Notes: generated by a model from the sequence alone, not told the origin. A DNA stretch of 57,220 nucleotides from an uncultured Clostridia bacterium (GCA_934457145.1 CAKSHP010000013.1:1-57220), one strand, 5' to 3'; positions 9,726 to 18,232 are shown, counted from the first letter of the stretch. Made by a program: numbers and translations.

Positions 9726-9762
9726 ATTAGAGAGTAAAGCCCGGTGCGCTTTGCTCTCTAAT
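9726..9762 (+). other. Second hairpin after dnaK
   Basis: A 15-bp near-perfect inverted repeat (9726-9740 with 9748-9762, one G-U pair) begins 2 nt after the first hairpin. No T-run follows. The pair separates the hrcA-grpE-dnaK unit from the dnaJ promoter. Confidence 0.55.
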
Positions 9763-9806
9763 GCCTGTGTATTTTACAAAGTAACAACTTATTTACATTT
9801 AATTGC

Positions 9807-9835
9807 TTGAAATATATATAATATTGTGGTAAAAT
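9807..9835 (+). promoter_or_regulatory. Sigma-A promoter of dnaJ
   Basis: TTGAAA (9807-9812), 17-bp spacer, TAAAAT (9830-9835), 77 bp upstream of dnaJ. No CIRCE is present, so dnaJ can be transcribed independently of HrcA. Confidence 0.65.
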
Positions 9836-9912
9836 TGATTTCGGTAAAAACGCAGAGTTAAAAAAAGCAGTGGAAACGAAAGTAATTCGTTTGGATAGAG
9901 GGGTATGTTACA

Positions 9913-11061
9913 GTGGCAGAAAAACGTGATTATTATGAGGTGCTCGGTATTTCGAAGGGCGCTTCCGAAGATGAGATAAAAAAAGCGTACAGAGCGGCTG
10001 CGAAAAAATATCATCCGGACTTAAATCCCGGAAAAGAAAAAGAAGCTGAAGAAAAATTTAAAGAAGTCAATGAAGCGTATGACGTTTTAAAGGATCCCGA
10101 AAAGAAGCAAAGGTATGACCAGTTCGGTCATGCGGGGGTTGATCCGTCATACGGCGGCGGAGGAGCCGGCGGATTTGGCGGAGGTTTCGGCGGATTTGAC
10201 ATGGGCGATATTTTCGATACTTTTTTTGGCGGCGGTTTTGGCTCAAGACAGGGCGGAGTAAGGAAAAACGGTCCCAAAAAGGGAAAAGATATTGCGCAGG
10301 ATGTGACAATTTCGTTTGAAGAAGCAGCGTTCGGCGTGAAAAAAGAAATAACGATTTATCGCATGGAAACTTGCAAAACCTGTAACGGAAGCCGCGCAAA
10401 GCCCGGAACAAAACCCGTAAAGTGCAGCGTGTGCGGCGGCACAGGTCAAGTGCGCACAACTCAGCGTACTCCGTTCGGAAGCTTTCAGTCAACTTCAACG
10501 TGCAGCCAGTGCCGCGGAGCGGGCGAGGTTATAACGTCGCCGTGTCCGGATTGTAAAGGCACAGGTCAGATAAGACATCAAAGAAAGATAGAGGTTAATA
10601 TCCCGGCGGGAATTGATAACGGTCAGACTATTTCAATAAGAGGCGAGGGCAGTAGCGGTGTAAACGGCGGCCCGCACGGCGATTTGTATATAACCGTTTC
10701 AATACGTCCGCACGAGCTGTTTAAACGTCAGGGCTATGATGTGGTTTTGGATATGCCGATAAGTTTTGTATCGGCGGCTCTCGGCGATACGGTAAGAGTG
10801 CCGACTCTTGACGGTGAGGTTGAATATAAAATACCCGAAGGAACTCAGACAGGTACCGTGTTTAAATTTAAAGGCAAGGGTATTTCGCATTTGCAGGCAA
10901 GAGGCAAGGGCGACCAGTATGTGAAAGTGCGTGTGGAGGTGCCGAAAGGCTTAAACGAAAAGCAAAAAGAACTTTTGCGCGAGTTTGATAAGCTTGACAA
11001 CGGCAACAATCAGGCAAAAAACAAGTTTTTTGATATAATAAACCGATTTAAAAAGAAATAG
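9913..11061 (+). CDS. dnaJ: Co-chaperone DnaJ (Hsp40)
   Basis: 382 residues. The J domain (about 1-70) has the HPD motif in KYHPDLNPGKEK. A Gly/Phe-rich linker (GGFGGGFGGFD) follows, then the zinc-binding domain with four CxxCxGxG-type repeats: CKTCNGSR (final Gly replaced by Arg), CSVCGGTG, CSQCRGAG and CPDCKGTG. The C-terminal substrate-binding domains contain IPAGIDNGQTI and GDLYI. It stimulates DnaK ATPase and delivers clients. The start is GTG with an AGAGGGG SD. It is set apart from dnaK by two hairpins and its own promoter. Confidence 0.98.
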   Translation: MAEKRDYYEVLGISKGASEDEIKKAYRAAAKKYHPDLNPGKEKEAEEKFKEVNEAYDVLKDPEKKQRYDQFGHAGVDPSYGGGGAGGFGGGFGGFDMGDIFDTFFGGGFGSRQGGVRKNGPKKGKDIAQDVTISFEEAAFGVKKEITIYRMETCKTCNGSRAKPGTKPVKCSVCGGTGQVRTTQRTPFGSFQSTSTCSQCRGAGEVITSPCPDCKGTGQIRHQRKIEVNIPAGIDNGQTISIRGEGSSGVNGGPHGDLYITVSIRPHELFKRQGYDVVLDMPISFVSAALGDTVRVPTLDGEVEYKIPEGTQTGTVFKFKGKGISHLQARGKGDQYVKVRVEVPKGLNEKQKELLREFDKLDNGNNQAKNKFFDIINRFKKK

Positions 11062-11075
11062 ATTTAAAAAATCTT

Positions 11076-11110
11076 AAAAAGAAGGTGCAGAAGTTTGTGC
11101 CTTCTTTTTT
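11076..11110 (+). terminator. Intrinsic terminator of dnaJ
   Basis: AAAAAGAAGG pairs with CCTTCTTTTT (plus two G-U and two further pairs inward) and is followed by a T-run. It starts 15 nt after the dnaJ stop. Confidence 0.85.
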
Positions 11111-11190
11111 GTGGCTTTATGAAATTTATTGCAAACTGTCGGTTTAGGCAAACAAAAATTAACCATATGAGCAATTTTACCTTAAAAACA

Positions 11191-11219
11191 TTGACAATCA
11201 TTAAAAAAAGCTTTATAAT
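11191..11219 (+). promoter_or_regulatory. Consensus sigma-A promoter of nfnA-nfnB
   Basis: Perfect TTGACA (11191-11196), 17-bp spacer, perfect TATAAT (11214-11219), about 80 bp upstream of nfnA. Such a consensus promoter suggests strong constitutive expression. Confidence 0.85.
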
Positions 11220-11300
11220 AAAAAGGTGTAGAAAAATCTGATTGTTCGCAGCAGGTTTTATAAGCTAAGTTTTGCGGGCAGAAAGGCTATGGAAATTAAA

Positions 11301-12146
11301 ATGTATAAAATAATAGAAAAAAAGATTTTAAATCCTACAGTTACTCTTATGAAAATTGATGCACCGAGAATTGCAAAAAAAGCCGAACCCGGGCAGTTTA
11401 TTATTTTAAGAGTGGATGAAGAAGGCGAAAGAATACCGCTCACGATTGCCGATTTTGACAGAGAAGAAGGCAGTGTAACGATAATTTTTCAGATAGTCGG
11501 CGCAACAACAATGAAGCTTAACGCTAAAAACGCAGGCGAGTATATAAGCGATTTTGTCGGTCCGCTGGGCGTTGCTTCTCACACGGAAGGTCTTAAAAAA
11601 GTTGCGGTAATAGGCGGCGGCGTTGGCTGCGCAATTGCATATCCCATTGCAAAAAAGCTTCATCAAAACGGCTGTGAGGTACACAGTGTTGTAGGCTTTA
11701 GAAATAAAGATTTGGTTATTTTGGAAGATGAGTTTAAAAATGCGTCCGACATTTTAAAAATTATGACGGACGACGGAAGCTACGGCGAAAAAGGCCTTGT
11801 TACAAATGCTCTTAAAGAGCTTATCGAAAACGGAAATAAGTATGACGAGGTTATTGCAATCGGACCGCTTGTCATGATGAAATTCGTATGTCTTTTAACC
11901 AAGGAATATAATATAAAAACAACCGTCAGCATGAATCCGATTATGGTTGACGGAACGGGAATGTGCGGCGGCTGCCGTTTAACTGTCGGCGGAAAAACAA
12001 AGTTTGCCTGTGTTGACGGTCCCGACTTTGACGGCCACGAAGTGGATTTTGATGAGGCATTAAAAAGAGGCGCAATGTATAAAGGTTTTGAAGCAAAGCG
12101 CAGAGAAGAAAGCTGCAATTTGTTAAAACAGGCAGAAAACAAATAA
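11301..12146 (+). CDS. nfnA: NfnA / SudB-type FAD, NAD and [2Fe-2S] subunit
   Basis: About 281 residues of the dihydroorotate dehydrogenase electron-transfer subunit family, the small subunit of NADH-dependent ferredoxin:NADP+ oxidoreductase (electron-bifurcating NfnAB). The FAD domain has PGQFIILR and the NAD domain has VIGGGVGCAIAYPIA. The C-terminal cluster site VDGTGMCGGC...FACVDGP shows three Cys (222, 225, 237) preceded by Asp217, the Asp plus three Cys pattern described for NfnA. ATG 11301 (MYKIIEKK) fits the family start; an in-frame ATG at 11289 is possible but only 2 nt from AAAGG. The pairing with the next gene supports NfnA over a pyrimidine role. A glutamate synthase electron-input role cannot be excluded. 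Confidence 0.85.
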   Translation: MYKIIEKKILNPTVTLMKIDAPRIAKKAEPGQFIILRVDEEGERIPLTIADFDREEGSVTIIFQIVGATTMKLNAKNAGEYISDFVGPLGVASHTEGLKKVAVIGGGVGCAIAYPIAKKLHQNGCEVHSVVGFRNKDLVILEDEFKNASDILKIMTDDGSYGEKGLVTNALKELIENGNKYDEVIAIGPLVMMKFVCLLTKEYNIKTTVSMNPIMVDGTGMCGGCRLTVGGKTKFACVDGPDFDGHEVDFDEALKRGAMYKGFEAKRREESCNLLKQAENK

Positions 12147-12192
12147 TTATGCTGGCGCATATGCGCTTTAACGGAAGGAATGAATATATAAA

Positions 12193-13578
12193 ATGGCAAA
12201 TATGTCACTAAAAAAGAACGAGATGCCTTCTCAGGCTCCCGATATAAGAAATAAAAACTTTGACGAGGTTGCATTGGGCTACAGCAAAGAAGCCGCTCTC
12301 GACGAGGCGAGCAGATGCTTAAACTGCAAGCATAAGCCATGTGTTTCGGGATGTCCGGTAAATATTGATATTCCGGCATTTATTAAAAAAGCTGCGGAGG
12401 GCGAATTTGAAGAGGCTTATAAAATTATTTCAAAATCAAGCTCACTTCCGGCAGTGTGCGGCAGAGTATGTCCGCAGGAATCGCAGTGTGAGAAAAATTG
12501 CGTGCGAGCAATAAAGGGCGAGGCTGTCGGCATAGGCAGACTCGAAAGATTTGTTGCGGATTTTCACAATGCAAATGCGTTGGCAAATATAGAAGTTCCC
12601 GAAAAGAACGGACATAGGGTTGCGGTTATCGGTTCCGGCCCCGCAGGACTCACATGCGCCGGAGACTTGGCTAAAAAAGGCTACGACGTTACAGTGTTTG
12701 AAGCGCTTCACACTGCCGGCGGCGTTCTTGTTTACGGTATACCTGAGTTTAGACTGCCGAAAAGCATTGTTGCAAAGGAAATCGAAACGCTCAAAAGCCT
12801 TGGCGTTAAGGTTGAAACGAACACGGTTATCGGAAAGTCTATTTCCGTTGACGAATTGTTTGACGAGGGCTTTGAAAGCGTGTTTATCGGTTCGGGAGCA
12901 GGTCTTCCGAGATTTATGAACATACCCGGCGAAAACTTAAACGGAGTGTATTCGGCAAATGAATTTTTAACCAGAGTAAACCTCATGAAAGCATATAAAG
13001 ACGACAGCGACACCCCTGTTAAAAAATCAAAGATGGTTGCGGTTGTCGGCGGCGGAAACGTTGCAATGGATGCAGCAAGATGCGCAAAGCGTTTGGGTGC
13101 AGAGGAAGTGTATATAGTATACAGAAGAGGCGCAGACGAGCTTCCCGCAAGAGCGGAGGAAGTTGAACATGCAAAAGAAGAAGGAATTATCTTTAAGCTT
13201 TTGACCAATCCGACGCGAATAATAGGCGACGAAAACAGCGTTGTTAATAAAATCGAATGTGTTCAAATGCAGCTCGGCGAGCCGGACAGCTCGGGCAGAA
13301 GACGTCCGGTTGTTTGCGAAGGCAGCGAGTTTACAATAGATGTCGATTGCGTGATTATGGCTATAGGAACATCGCCTAATCCGCTTATAAAGTCCACCAC
13401 CAGCGGACTTGAAACCCAAAAGTGGGGCGGTATCGTGGCAGATGATGTAACGGGAAAAACAAGCCGCGACCATGTTTATGCCGGAGGCGACGCAGTTACC
13501 GGAGCGGCAACGGTTATACTGGCTATGGGAGCCGGCAAAGCTGCTGCAAAGGCAATAGATGAAGAAATAATGGGTTAA
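12193..13578 (+). CDS. nfnB: NfnB / GltA-type NADPH oxidoreductase subunit
   Basis: 461 residues, commonly annotated as homotetrameric NADPH-dependent glutamate synthase (GltA). The N-terminal ferredoxin-like region has CLNCKHKPCVSGCP and CGRVCPQESQCEKNC for two [4Fe-4S] clusters. The FAD-binding GSGPAGLTCA (around residue 152) and NADPH-binding VVGGGNVAMDAARCA (around 280) follow, and the C-terminal FAD motif contains YAGGDAVTGAATVI. It lies 46 bp after nfnA. With NfnA it would couple NADH and reduced ferredoxin to NADP+ reduction. As no large glutamate synthase subunit is nearby, NfnB is preferred over glutamate synthesis. Confidence 0.85.
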   Translation: MANMSLKKNEMPSQAPDIRNKNFDEVALGYSKEAALDEASRCLNCKHKPCVSGCPVNIDIPAFIKKAAEGEFEEAYKIISKSSSLPAVCGRVCPQESQCEKNCVRAIKGEAVGIGRLERFVADFHNANALANIEVPEKNGHRVAVIGSGPAGLTCAGDLAKKGYDVTVFEALHTAGGVLVYGIPEFRLPKSIVAKEIETLKSLGVKVETNTVIGKSISVDELFDEGFESVFIGSGAGLPRFMNIPGENLNGVYSANEFLTRVNLMKAYKDDSDTPVKKSKMVAVVGGGNVAMDAARCAKRLGAEEVYIVYRRGADELPARAEEVEHAKEEGIIFKLLTNPTRIIGDENSVVNKIECVQMQLGEPDSSGRRRPVVCEGSEFTIDVDCVIMAIGTSPNPLIKSTTSGLETQKWGGIVADDVTGKTSRDHVYAGGDAVTGAATVILAMGAGKAAAKAIDEEIMG

Positions 13579-13596
13579 AAGATTCATAAAAATACA

Positions 13597-13636
13597 CGAA
13601 AAACCGGGACAAAAAACTTTTTGCCCCGGTTTTTCG
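13597..13636 (+). terminator. Intrinsic terminator of nfnAB
   Basis: CGAAAAACCGGG pairs with CCCGGTTTTTCG (12 bp) with an A-rich loop, 18 nt after the nfnB stop. Confidence 0.85.
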
Positions 13637-13680
13637 TTTCGCACTGTTTTTTTAATCTTAAAACTATATTCTTACACTAA

Positions 13681-13722
13681 AAAAAACCGACTCCCAATTG
13701 ACTTTCGGGAGCCGTTTTTTTT
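13681..13722 (-). terminator. Intrinsic terminator of the ECF sigma/anti-sigma operon
   Basis: On the minus strand CGGCTCCC pairs with GGGAGTCG (one G-U), flanked by a run of U on the 3' side. It lies 18 bp beyond the stop of the anti-sigma factor gene. Confidence 0.7.
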
Positions 13723-13739
13723 GCATTATACACTTAAAA

Positions 13740-14627
13740 TTATTTAACAGGGGGGATTTCAAAGCTTACAAGTCCCATATATCCGGGAGCAACATCATAT
13801 TTGTTAAAGCATATCACAATATTGCCTCTGTCGTTTACATAAAAGTTTTCATCGCCCGTGATTTTCGTGAAAGCGAATGGATCGGACGGGAAATTTTCGG
13901 GCAGAAAATAAGTAATCGAATCGTCTGCTTTCATATTTTCTTTCATTTGTTTAACGATTTCGTTATAAATATAGGTTTTATAGTCAAAATCTTTTTCAAA
14001 CAAATCGGAAAGGGTAATAAGCTTATCCGTCTTTTTGTCGATAGTGTAATACTTTTCAAAAGAGTTTGAACCGCCCATTGCAACCACGGTGCTGATTTTT
14101 AAAGTGAAATAATTATCATTGTCGATAACAACGTCATAATCGGTTGTAACGTTATAGTTGCCTTCGCCGTTAGATGCCGCTTTGTCATCTTCATACATTT
14201 TAATTATTTCGTCTGTATAGTCCTTGGCAAGTTTGTTTACCTTTTTTGCCGCCTCGCTGTTTGAAGCGTCGATCTCGGGCTGTTTTATATCGGCAGAAAA
14301 ATTGCCGCTGTCGCTTTTATATTCTTTCACTGTCATAACGCGGGCGATATTGCCGATAACAGGGATTTTGTAAAGAGTTTGAGCCGCTTCTTTTGAAATG
14401 TTTACCGCCGCAAACACGCCTGTGCACAAAACTGCCGCCAAAATTGCCGCAACTGCCGCTGTTTTGCCGATTACTTTAACCGGCGAAATACCTTTTTTCG
14501 CTGAATTTTTCATTTTCGTTTTAACCTCCAAAATCAAATTTTCGGAAGGAACGATATCTGATTGAAGCGCGTTTTTTATTTCGTTGTCGAAGCTGTCCTG
14601 ATTATTTTTAAAGTTATTATCATTCAA
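13740..14627 (-). CDS. RsiV-like membrane anti-sigma factor (DUF3298)
   Basis: 295 residues. The N-terminal cytoplasmic part (about 1-52) should bind the sigma factor. One transmembrane helix spans about 54-76 (KTAAVAAILAAVLCTGVFAAV). The extracellular part has a DUF4179-like linker and a C-terminal DUF3298/RsiV-type domain (FTLKISTVVAMGG, YTIDKKTDKLITLSDLF, FYVNDRGNIVICFNKYDVAPGYMG). In Bacillus subtilis RsiV, this type of domain senses lysozyme and is then cleaved, freeing SigV. The gene overlaps the 3' end of the sigma factor gene by 8 bp. Lysozyme sensing here is inference from family and context. Confidence 0.8.
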   Translation of the reverse strand: MNDNNFKNNQDSFDNEIKNALQSDIVPSENLILEVKTKMKNSAKKGISPVKVIGKTAAVAAILAAVLCTGVFAAVNISKEAAQTLYKIPVIGNIARVMTVKEYKSDSGNFSADIKQPEIDASNSEAAKKVNKLAKDYTDEIIKMYEDDKAASNGEGNYNVTTDYDVVIDNDNYFTLKISTVVAMGGSNSFEKYYTIDKKTDKLITLSDLFEKDFDYKTYIYNEIVKQMKENMKADDSITYFLPENFPSDPFAFTKITGDENFYVNDRGNIVICFNKYDVAPGYMGLVSFEIPPVK

Positions 14628-15135
14628 AGCCTTTCGCCTCCATTTCTTTTTTTAGCTGCGCCTTTGCGCGGAAAAGCCGGCTCTTGACAGTGTTCGGCGA
14701 GCATTTTAAAATGCTTGCAATCTGAAAAATACTCATATCCATTGCATAAAACAAAATTATCGGATAACGGTATTTATCGTTGAGCTTATCAATAAGCTGC
14801 AAGAGCGTTTGCTTTCTTATTTTTTCAATGGTATCGCTTTGGATATCTGAGCCGGAGGATATGTATTCAAGATCATCGGTCAGATAAGCCGGGGCAATTT
14901 TATTTCGTCGGGCGGCTTTTTTTTGATTGTTTTTAAAAATCCATACGGCAATCGAAAATAAAAAACTTTTAATGTTTCGGGCTTCGTCTAAGGTCAGATT
15001 TTGGCTTATAAGCTTTAAGAAAGTATCTTGGTAAAGCTCATCGGCTGCGTCTTTGTCTTTGCAAAGGTGCATGCAAAATCTGTATAAATCGGCGCCGTAC
15101 TTATCAACAGCCTCAAAAACATTTTCGTCTTTCAT
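14620..15135 (-). CDS. ECF-family RNA polymerase sigma factor
   Basis: 171 residues with start ATG at 15135; AGGAGGGA (15144-15150) lies 8 nt upstream, while the upstream GTG at 15153 overlaps the SD. Region 2 (about 6-75) has YGADLYRFCMHLC and DADELYQDTFLKLI-like sequence. Region 4 (about 110-165) has the helix-turn-helix FQIASILKCSPNTVKSRLFRAKAQL. It is followed by its probable anti-sigma factor with an 8-bp overlap. The likely regulon is cell-envelope stress, inferred from the RsiV-type partner. Confidence 0.93.
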   Translation of the reverse strand: MKDENVFEAVDKYGADLYRFCMHLCKDKDAADELYQDTFLKLISQNLTLDEARNIKSFLFSIAVWIFKNNQKKAARRNKIAPAYLTDDLEYISSGSDIQSDTIEKIRKQTLLQLIDKLNDKYRYPIILFYAMDMSIFQIASILKCSPNTVKSRLFRAKAQLKKEMEAKGFE

Positions 15136-15162
15136 TTTTGTTTCCCTCCTCACCTATATATT

Positions 15163-15186
15163 GTCGTAAGAAACAAAAAGGTTGCA
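15163..15186 (-). promoter_or_regulatory. Candidate ECF-type autoregulatory promoter
   Basis: On the minus strand, TGCAAC (15186-15181) resembles ECF -35 boxes with the AAC core, and CGAC (15166-15163) resembles the -10 of SigX/SigV-type promoters. The spacer is 14 bp, about two shorter than the Bacillus norm, so this is tentative. It lies 28 bp upstream of the sigma factor start. Confidence 0.35.
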
Positions 15187-15199
15187 AAAAAATAAAAAA

Positions 15200-15709
15200 T
15201 TATTTATTTTCTTCATCTGTATCGGAAATGTTATTTACCAAAGCGGACAAAAGAACAAACGATGCAAGTCCGCTCGTTACGGCTTTTATTATTTCAAGTT
15301 CCTTTGTAACGGGCTTTTCTTCATGAATGGCGGGCCTGCCGAAAACTCTTTGAAGCGCGTTTTCAAACTCGTCGCAAAACATATCGTATGCCTTATGCAT
15401 GCGGTTTGTTTTCAAAATAAAATCTATACCGGTTTTTATCTGCTCAATTGAAACATACTTCTTTAAAAGGCAGAGCACATACAAAAAAGCAAGGTGCTCA
15501 CGGTCATACTTTTTATTAACCGGCGGTTTTATTATTTTTTGTTTAACGTAGTTATTAATCATAGACGAAGTTATAAGTTTTTCGTCTGCAAAAAACGGCT
15601 CCATGTATTCCGACAAAACGCTCACAAGCTGGTCTTTGTAAAGCTCGATTGACGGCATAAGCTCGTATCTGGGACAGCGGTAGTTTAAATATACTTCTTT
15701 AAATGACAT
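15200..15709 (-). CDS. DUF1836 domain protein
   Basis: 169 residues. The start ATG at 15709 (MSFKEVYLNYRCPRYELMPSIELYKDQ) has the SD CGGAG 8 nt upstream. It matches the DUF1836 family of small Clostridia/Bacilli proteins, whose N-terminal part resembles a MerR-like DNA-binding fold: MINNYVKQKIIKPPVNKKYDREHLAFLYVL is the conserved stretch. A short hydrophobic C-terminal segment (SGLASFVLLSALVNN) is present. It lies just upstream of the sigma factor gene on the same strand, but the ECF-type promoter lies between them. Function unknown. Confidence 0.8.
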   Translation of the reverse strand: MSFKEVYLNYRCPRYELMPSIELYKDQLVSVLSEYMEPFFADEKLITSSMINNYVKQKIIKPPVNKKYDREHLAFLYVLCLLKKYVSIEQIKTGIDFILKTNRMHKAYDMFCDEFENALQRVFGRPAIHEEKPVTKELEIIKAVTSGLASFVLLSALVNNISDTDEENK

Positions 15710-15825
15710 AAAAATCTCCGTTCTGCCGCCCTGCACCGGCAAAAATTATATACAGGAAAAAATTTGTTTAATTTAAGTGTAACACAAAACAAAAAATATG
15801 TCAACTAATGTAAAACATCAAAAAA

Positions 15826-16641
15826 TCATAATATTTTAACTTCGTTCGGCGTGTGGTTTTTATAGTAAAAGTAACTTTTAAACCCGAGCGAGCGCAAAAA
15901 CGAAACTGCATTTTCCATTACCGGGCGCACTTTTTGGTCTGTGTGCGAATCGGTTGAAAGACAAATAAGCTTTCCGCCAAGCGATTTATAAAGCAAAAGA
16001 AACTTTTCGTCCGGCACATATGTCTGCCAGTCGGTAAACATAGCCGACAAATTAAGTTCAAGACAAATATCTTTTTTAATTAAGTTTTCAAATATTTGTT
16101 TTATTTCGCGTTCATAAATCCAAATATCAATATCATAGCCGTGTTTGCCGATAAAATATCTTAAAGGATAAGTTAAGTGGCACAAAATATCAAAGTCTGC
16201 ATTTTTTGAAAGGAAAAGCAGATTTTCGATATAGTATTTTAAATATGTTTTGCTTTGCTCATAATCCGCTGAAGATGATATTGCGCCGTGCGGAGGCAGG
16301 GTGTTGTCGTTTCCGAACAGCACATTGTGCACGGAAAGCAGAGCGGTGTCGGCGTTTTTTGTGAGCGCAAGCATCTGCTTTGTTTTTTCAAAAAACAGCA
16401 TAGAACCGCCCACTTCAAGCCCCGCTCCGACATAGATTTTGTCTTTGTATTTTTCTTTAAGCCGTTTTGCATCATCAACAGCCTTTTTTGCATTTTCAAT
16501 ATTAAGGTTTGGAAAATCGGCGTGGTCTGTTATAAAAACGCCGTCCAAATTTTCGTCTATTGCACACAAAACCCTTTCCTCAGGAGAAATTTTGCCGTCA
16601 TGGGAATTGGTTGTGTGGGTATGTGAATCAAAAAGTTTCAT
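15826..16641 (-). CDS. PHP-domain phosphoesterase, histidinol-phosphatase-like
   Basis: 271 residues of the PHP family. Metal-binding motifs: H7-x-H9 in DSHTHT, D39-H40 in FITDHADF, the Glu of GLEVGG, His of LSVHNV, His of CHLTYP and the C-terminal STDSHTDQ. Family members remove phosphate from L-histidinol phosphate or other small phosphomonoesters using a metal centre. No his genes are nearby, so the substrate is open. The start ATG abuts the stop codon of the upstream SGNH hydrolase gene with no gap, so the two are one transcript. Confidence 0.8.
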   Translation of the reverse strand: MKLFDSHTHTTNSHDGKISPEERVLCAIDENLDGVFITDHADFPNLNIENAKKAVDDAKRLKEKYKDKIYVGAGLEVGGSMLFFEKTKQMLALTKNADTALLSVHNVLFGNDNTLPPHGAISSSADYEQSKTYLKYYIENLLFLSKNADFDILCHLTYPLRYFIGKHGYDIDIWIYEREIKQIFENLIKKDICLELNLSAMFTDWQTYVPDEKFLLLYKSLGGKLICLSTDSHTDQKVRPVMENAVSFLRSLGFKSYFYYKNHTPNEVKIL

Positions 16642-17310
16642 TTATATATTATCTCCTGTGCCGAATTTTTCCGATACGCAGCTGAGCCATCTTCTTGCAA
16701 TTATTTCATGCCCGGTGATTGTCGGGTGGATACCGTCCCAAATAATGTTTTGCGGAGCGGTTTTTTGCTGATATTTATCTAAAATGTCCTGCAGCGGCAC
16801 AAATGCTGCGTTGTATTCTTCGGCAAGTTTTTTGCAGATTGGCTGAAGTTTTTTTACATAATCATGGAAAAAAGAGCTTCTTTCTTCGTGCGCACCATAA
16901 TATTTTCCGACAAACGGCTCCATAATAACAATGCGCATATCGGGGTTATGAAAGAGCGCCTCGTCTAAAAGCATGCGGTAGATTTTTTCATATCTTTCCG
17001 GGGAGGAGCCGGAGTTTTCCTCAAAAGCATGCAAAATATCGTTTACACCGATTAAAATGCTGAGCATTGTCGGTTTCAGATTAATGCAGTCTTCAAGCCA
17101 GCGCCCGTACAAATCGGAAATGCGGTTTCCGCTGATACCGCGGTTAAAGGTTTGAATGTTTTTATCAATATTGTCAACATGAAGCTTTGCGCCGACTATA
17201 AACTGGTATCCGTGTCCCATAACGTGGTTTGGATCTAAGTTTCTGCCGCGGTTGCCGTCGGTTATGGAATCGCCCTGGAAAAGTATTATTTCGTTTTGTC
17301 TCAGTTTCAT
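16642..17310 (-). CDS. SGNH/GDSL-family hydrolase (probable acetyl esterase)
   Basis: 222 residues, no signal peptide, so cytoplasmic. All four SGNH blocks are visible: block I GDSITDG (Ser15), block II Gly61 in ISGNRI, block III Asn90 in IGVNDIL and block V DGIHPT (Asp192, His195). Such enzymes typically deacetylate sugars or oligosaccharides, which fits the glycan-degrading setting. It is followed without any gap by the PHP phosphoesterase gene. It is transcribed divergently from agrA. Confidence 0.85.
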   Translation of the reverse strand: MKLRQNEIILFQGDSITDGNRGRNLDPNHVMGHGYQFIVGAKLHVDNIDKNIQTFNRGISGNRISDLYGRWLEDCINLKPTMLSILIGVNDILHAFEENSGSSPERYEKIYRMLLDEALFHNPDMRIVIMEPFVGKYYGAHEERSSFFHDYVKKLQPICKKLAEEYNAAFVPLQDILDKYQQKTAPQNIIWDGIHPTITGHEIIARRWLSCVSEKFGTGDNI

Positions 17311-17445
17311 TTAAAAAACTCCCGTTTATTATTTTCTTTCTTATTACTATACTACTTATTATACTACAAAATAAAAAAAAGTCAAATATCTGAAACAAAT
17401 AAAACAAAGCTAAAACTTAATTTTTTTAGTTTATATTGTTTGATG

Positions 17446-17474
17446 TTGACTTTTTGCGCAGATGACATTATAAT
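17446..17474 (+). promoter_or_regulatory. Sigma-A promoter of agrA-agrC
   Basis: TTGACT (17446-17451), 17-bp spacer, perfect TATAAT (17469-17474). It lies 38 bp upstream of agrA. No copy of the direct-repeat block found at 19601 and 25068 is present here, so agrAC looks constitutive rather than self-activated. Confidence 0.85.
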
Positions 17475-17512
17475 ATACTTTGTGTGAAAAGTGAAAGGAG
17501 ATAAGCGTTTTT

Positions 17513-18232
17513 ATGAAACTGAGTATTGCAATATGTGATGACAATATGCAGCATAGTAATATCATTGAGGATTATATGTATGAATTAGATGCTTCAAATG
17601 TTGAATGTGATACGTTTCAAAGCGGAGAAGAACTGATTTATGCATATAAAAATAATAATGAACGCTATGATGTAATTTTTCTTGATATGGAGATGAAAAA
17701 ACTTAACGGAATAGAAACAGCAAATATAATTCGTGAATTTGATGAGTATGTGATAATAGTGTTTATTACAAGTTATAAAGAATATATGCAGGAAAGTTTT
17801 CAATGCTCGCCGTTTCGTTTTTTGGTAAAGCCGGTCGAGTATGATGAATTAAAAACTGTGTTTAATGATATTCGTAAAAAGCTTTCAAAAAGAAAGACAA
17901 TTTTTTATTTTGCTGAAAATAAAATGAAGGTAAGGCTTTATTGCAGAGATATTATTTATTGTGAAAGTCAGGCACATTGGATAATTATACATACCAAAGA
18001 TGAGTCTTATAAGATATGCAAGTCAATGAATGACGTTTATGATATGCTTGATAAGGAAATGTTTTATAAAATACACAAATCATTTATTATAAATTTTTAC
18101 TATGTAAAAACGATTAAAGGAAATGACATAGAACTTTATCATTGCGATAAACTTTTGCCGATAAGCCGTTCTTGCAAAAAAGAGGTTTTGCTGCAGTATA
18201 CTAATTTTATGGAAAGGAATTTATATGTATGA
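17513..18232 (+). CDS. agrA: AgrA-like LytTR response regulator
   Basis: 239 residues. The receiver domain (about 1-120) shows D9-D10 in AICDD, phospho-acceptor D58 in VIFLDME, T86/S87 in FITSY and K106 in FLVKPVEY. The LytTR DNA-binding domain (about 135-235) has YCRDIIYCESQAHWIIIHT and the FYKIHKSFIINFYYVK segment. This is the architecture of AgrA, which binds paired 9-bp direct repeats spaced by 12 bp; two such pairs lie nearby (19609 and 25076). The SD AAAGGAG (17494-17500) is unusually complementary to a downstream RNA candidate. It overlaps agrC by 4 bp (ATGA). Confidence 0.92.
   Translation: MKLSIAICDDNMQHSNIIEDYMYELDASNVECDTFQSGEELIYAYKNNNERYDVIFLDMEMKKLNGIETANIIREFDEYVIIVFITSYKEYMQESFQCSPFRFLVKPVEYDELKTVFNDIRKKLSKRKTIFYFAENKMKVRLYCRDIIYCESQAHWIIIHTKDESYKICKSMNDVYDMLDKEMFYKIHKSFIINFYYVKTIKGNDIELYHCDKLLPISRSCKKEVLLQYTNFMERNLYV

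Noticed and set aside
10067..10498. Minus-strand 143-codon ORF opposite dnaJ
   Set aside because: Arg-rich shadow frame of the Gly-rich and zinc-finger part of dnaJ, no SD.
13698..14069. Plus-strand 123-codon ORF opposite the anti-sigma factor
   Set aside because: It lies fully within the RsiV-like gene on the other strand, has no SD and no recognisable domain.
15153..15153. GTG at 15153 as the start of the ECF sigma factor
   Set aside because: It overlaps the strong SD; ATG 15135 has ideal spacing.
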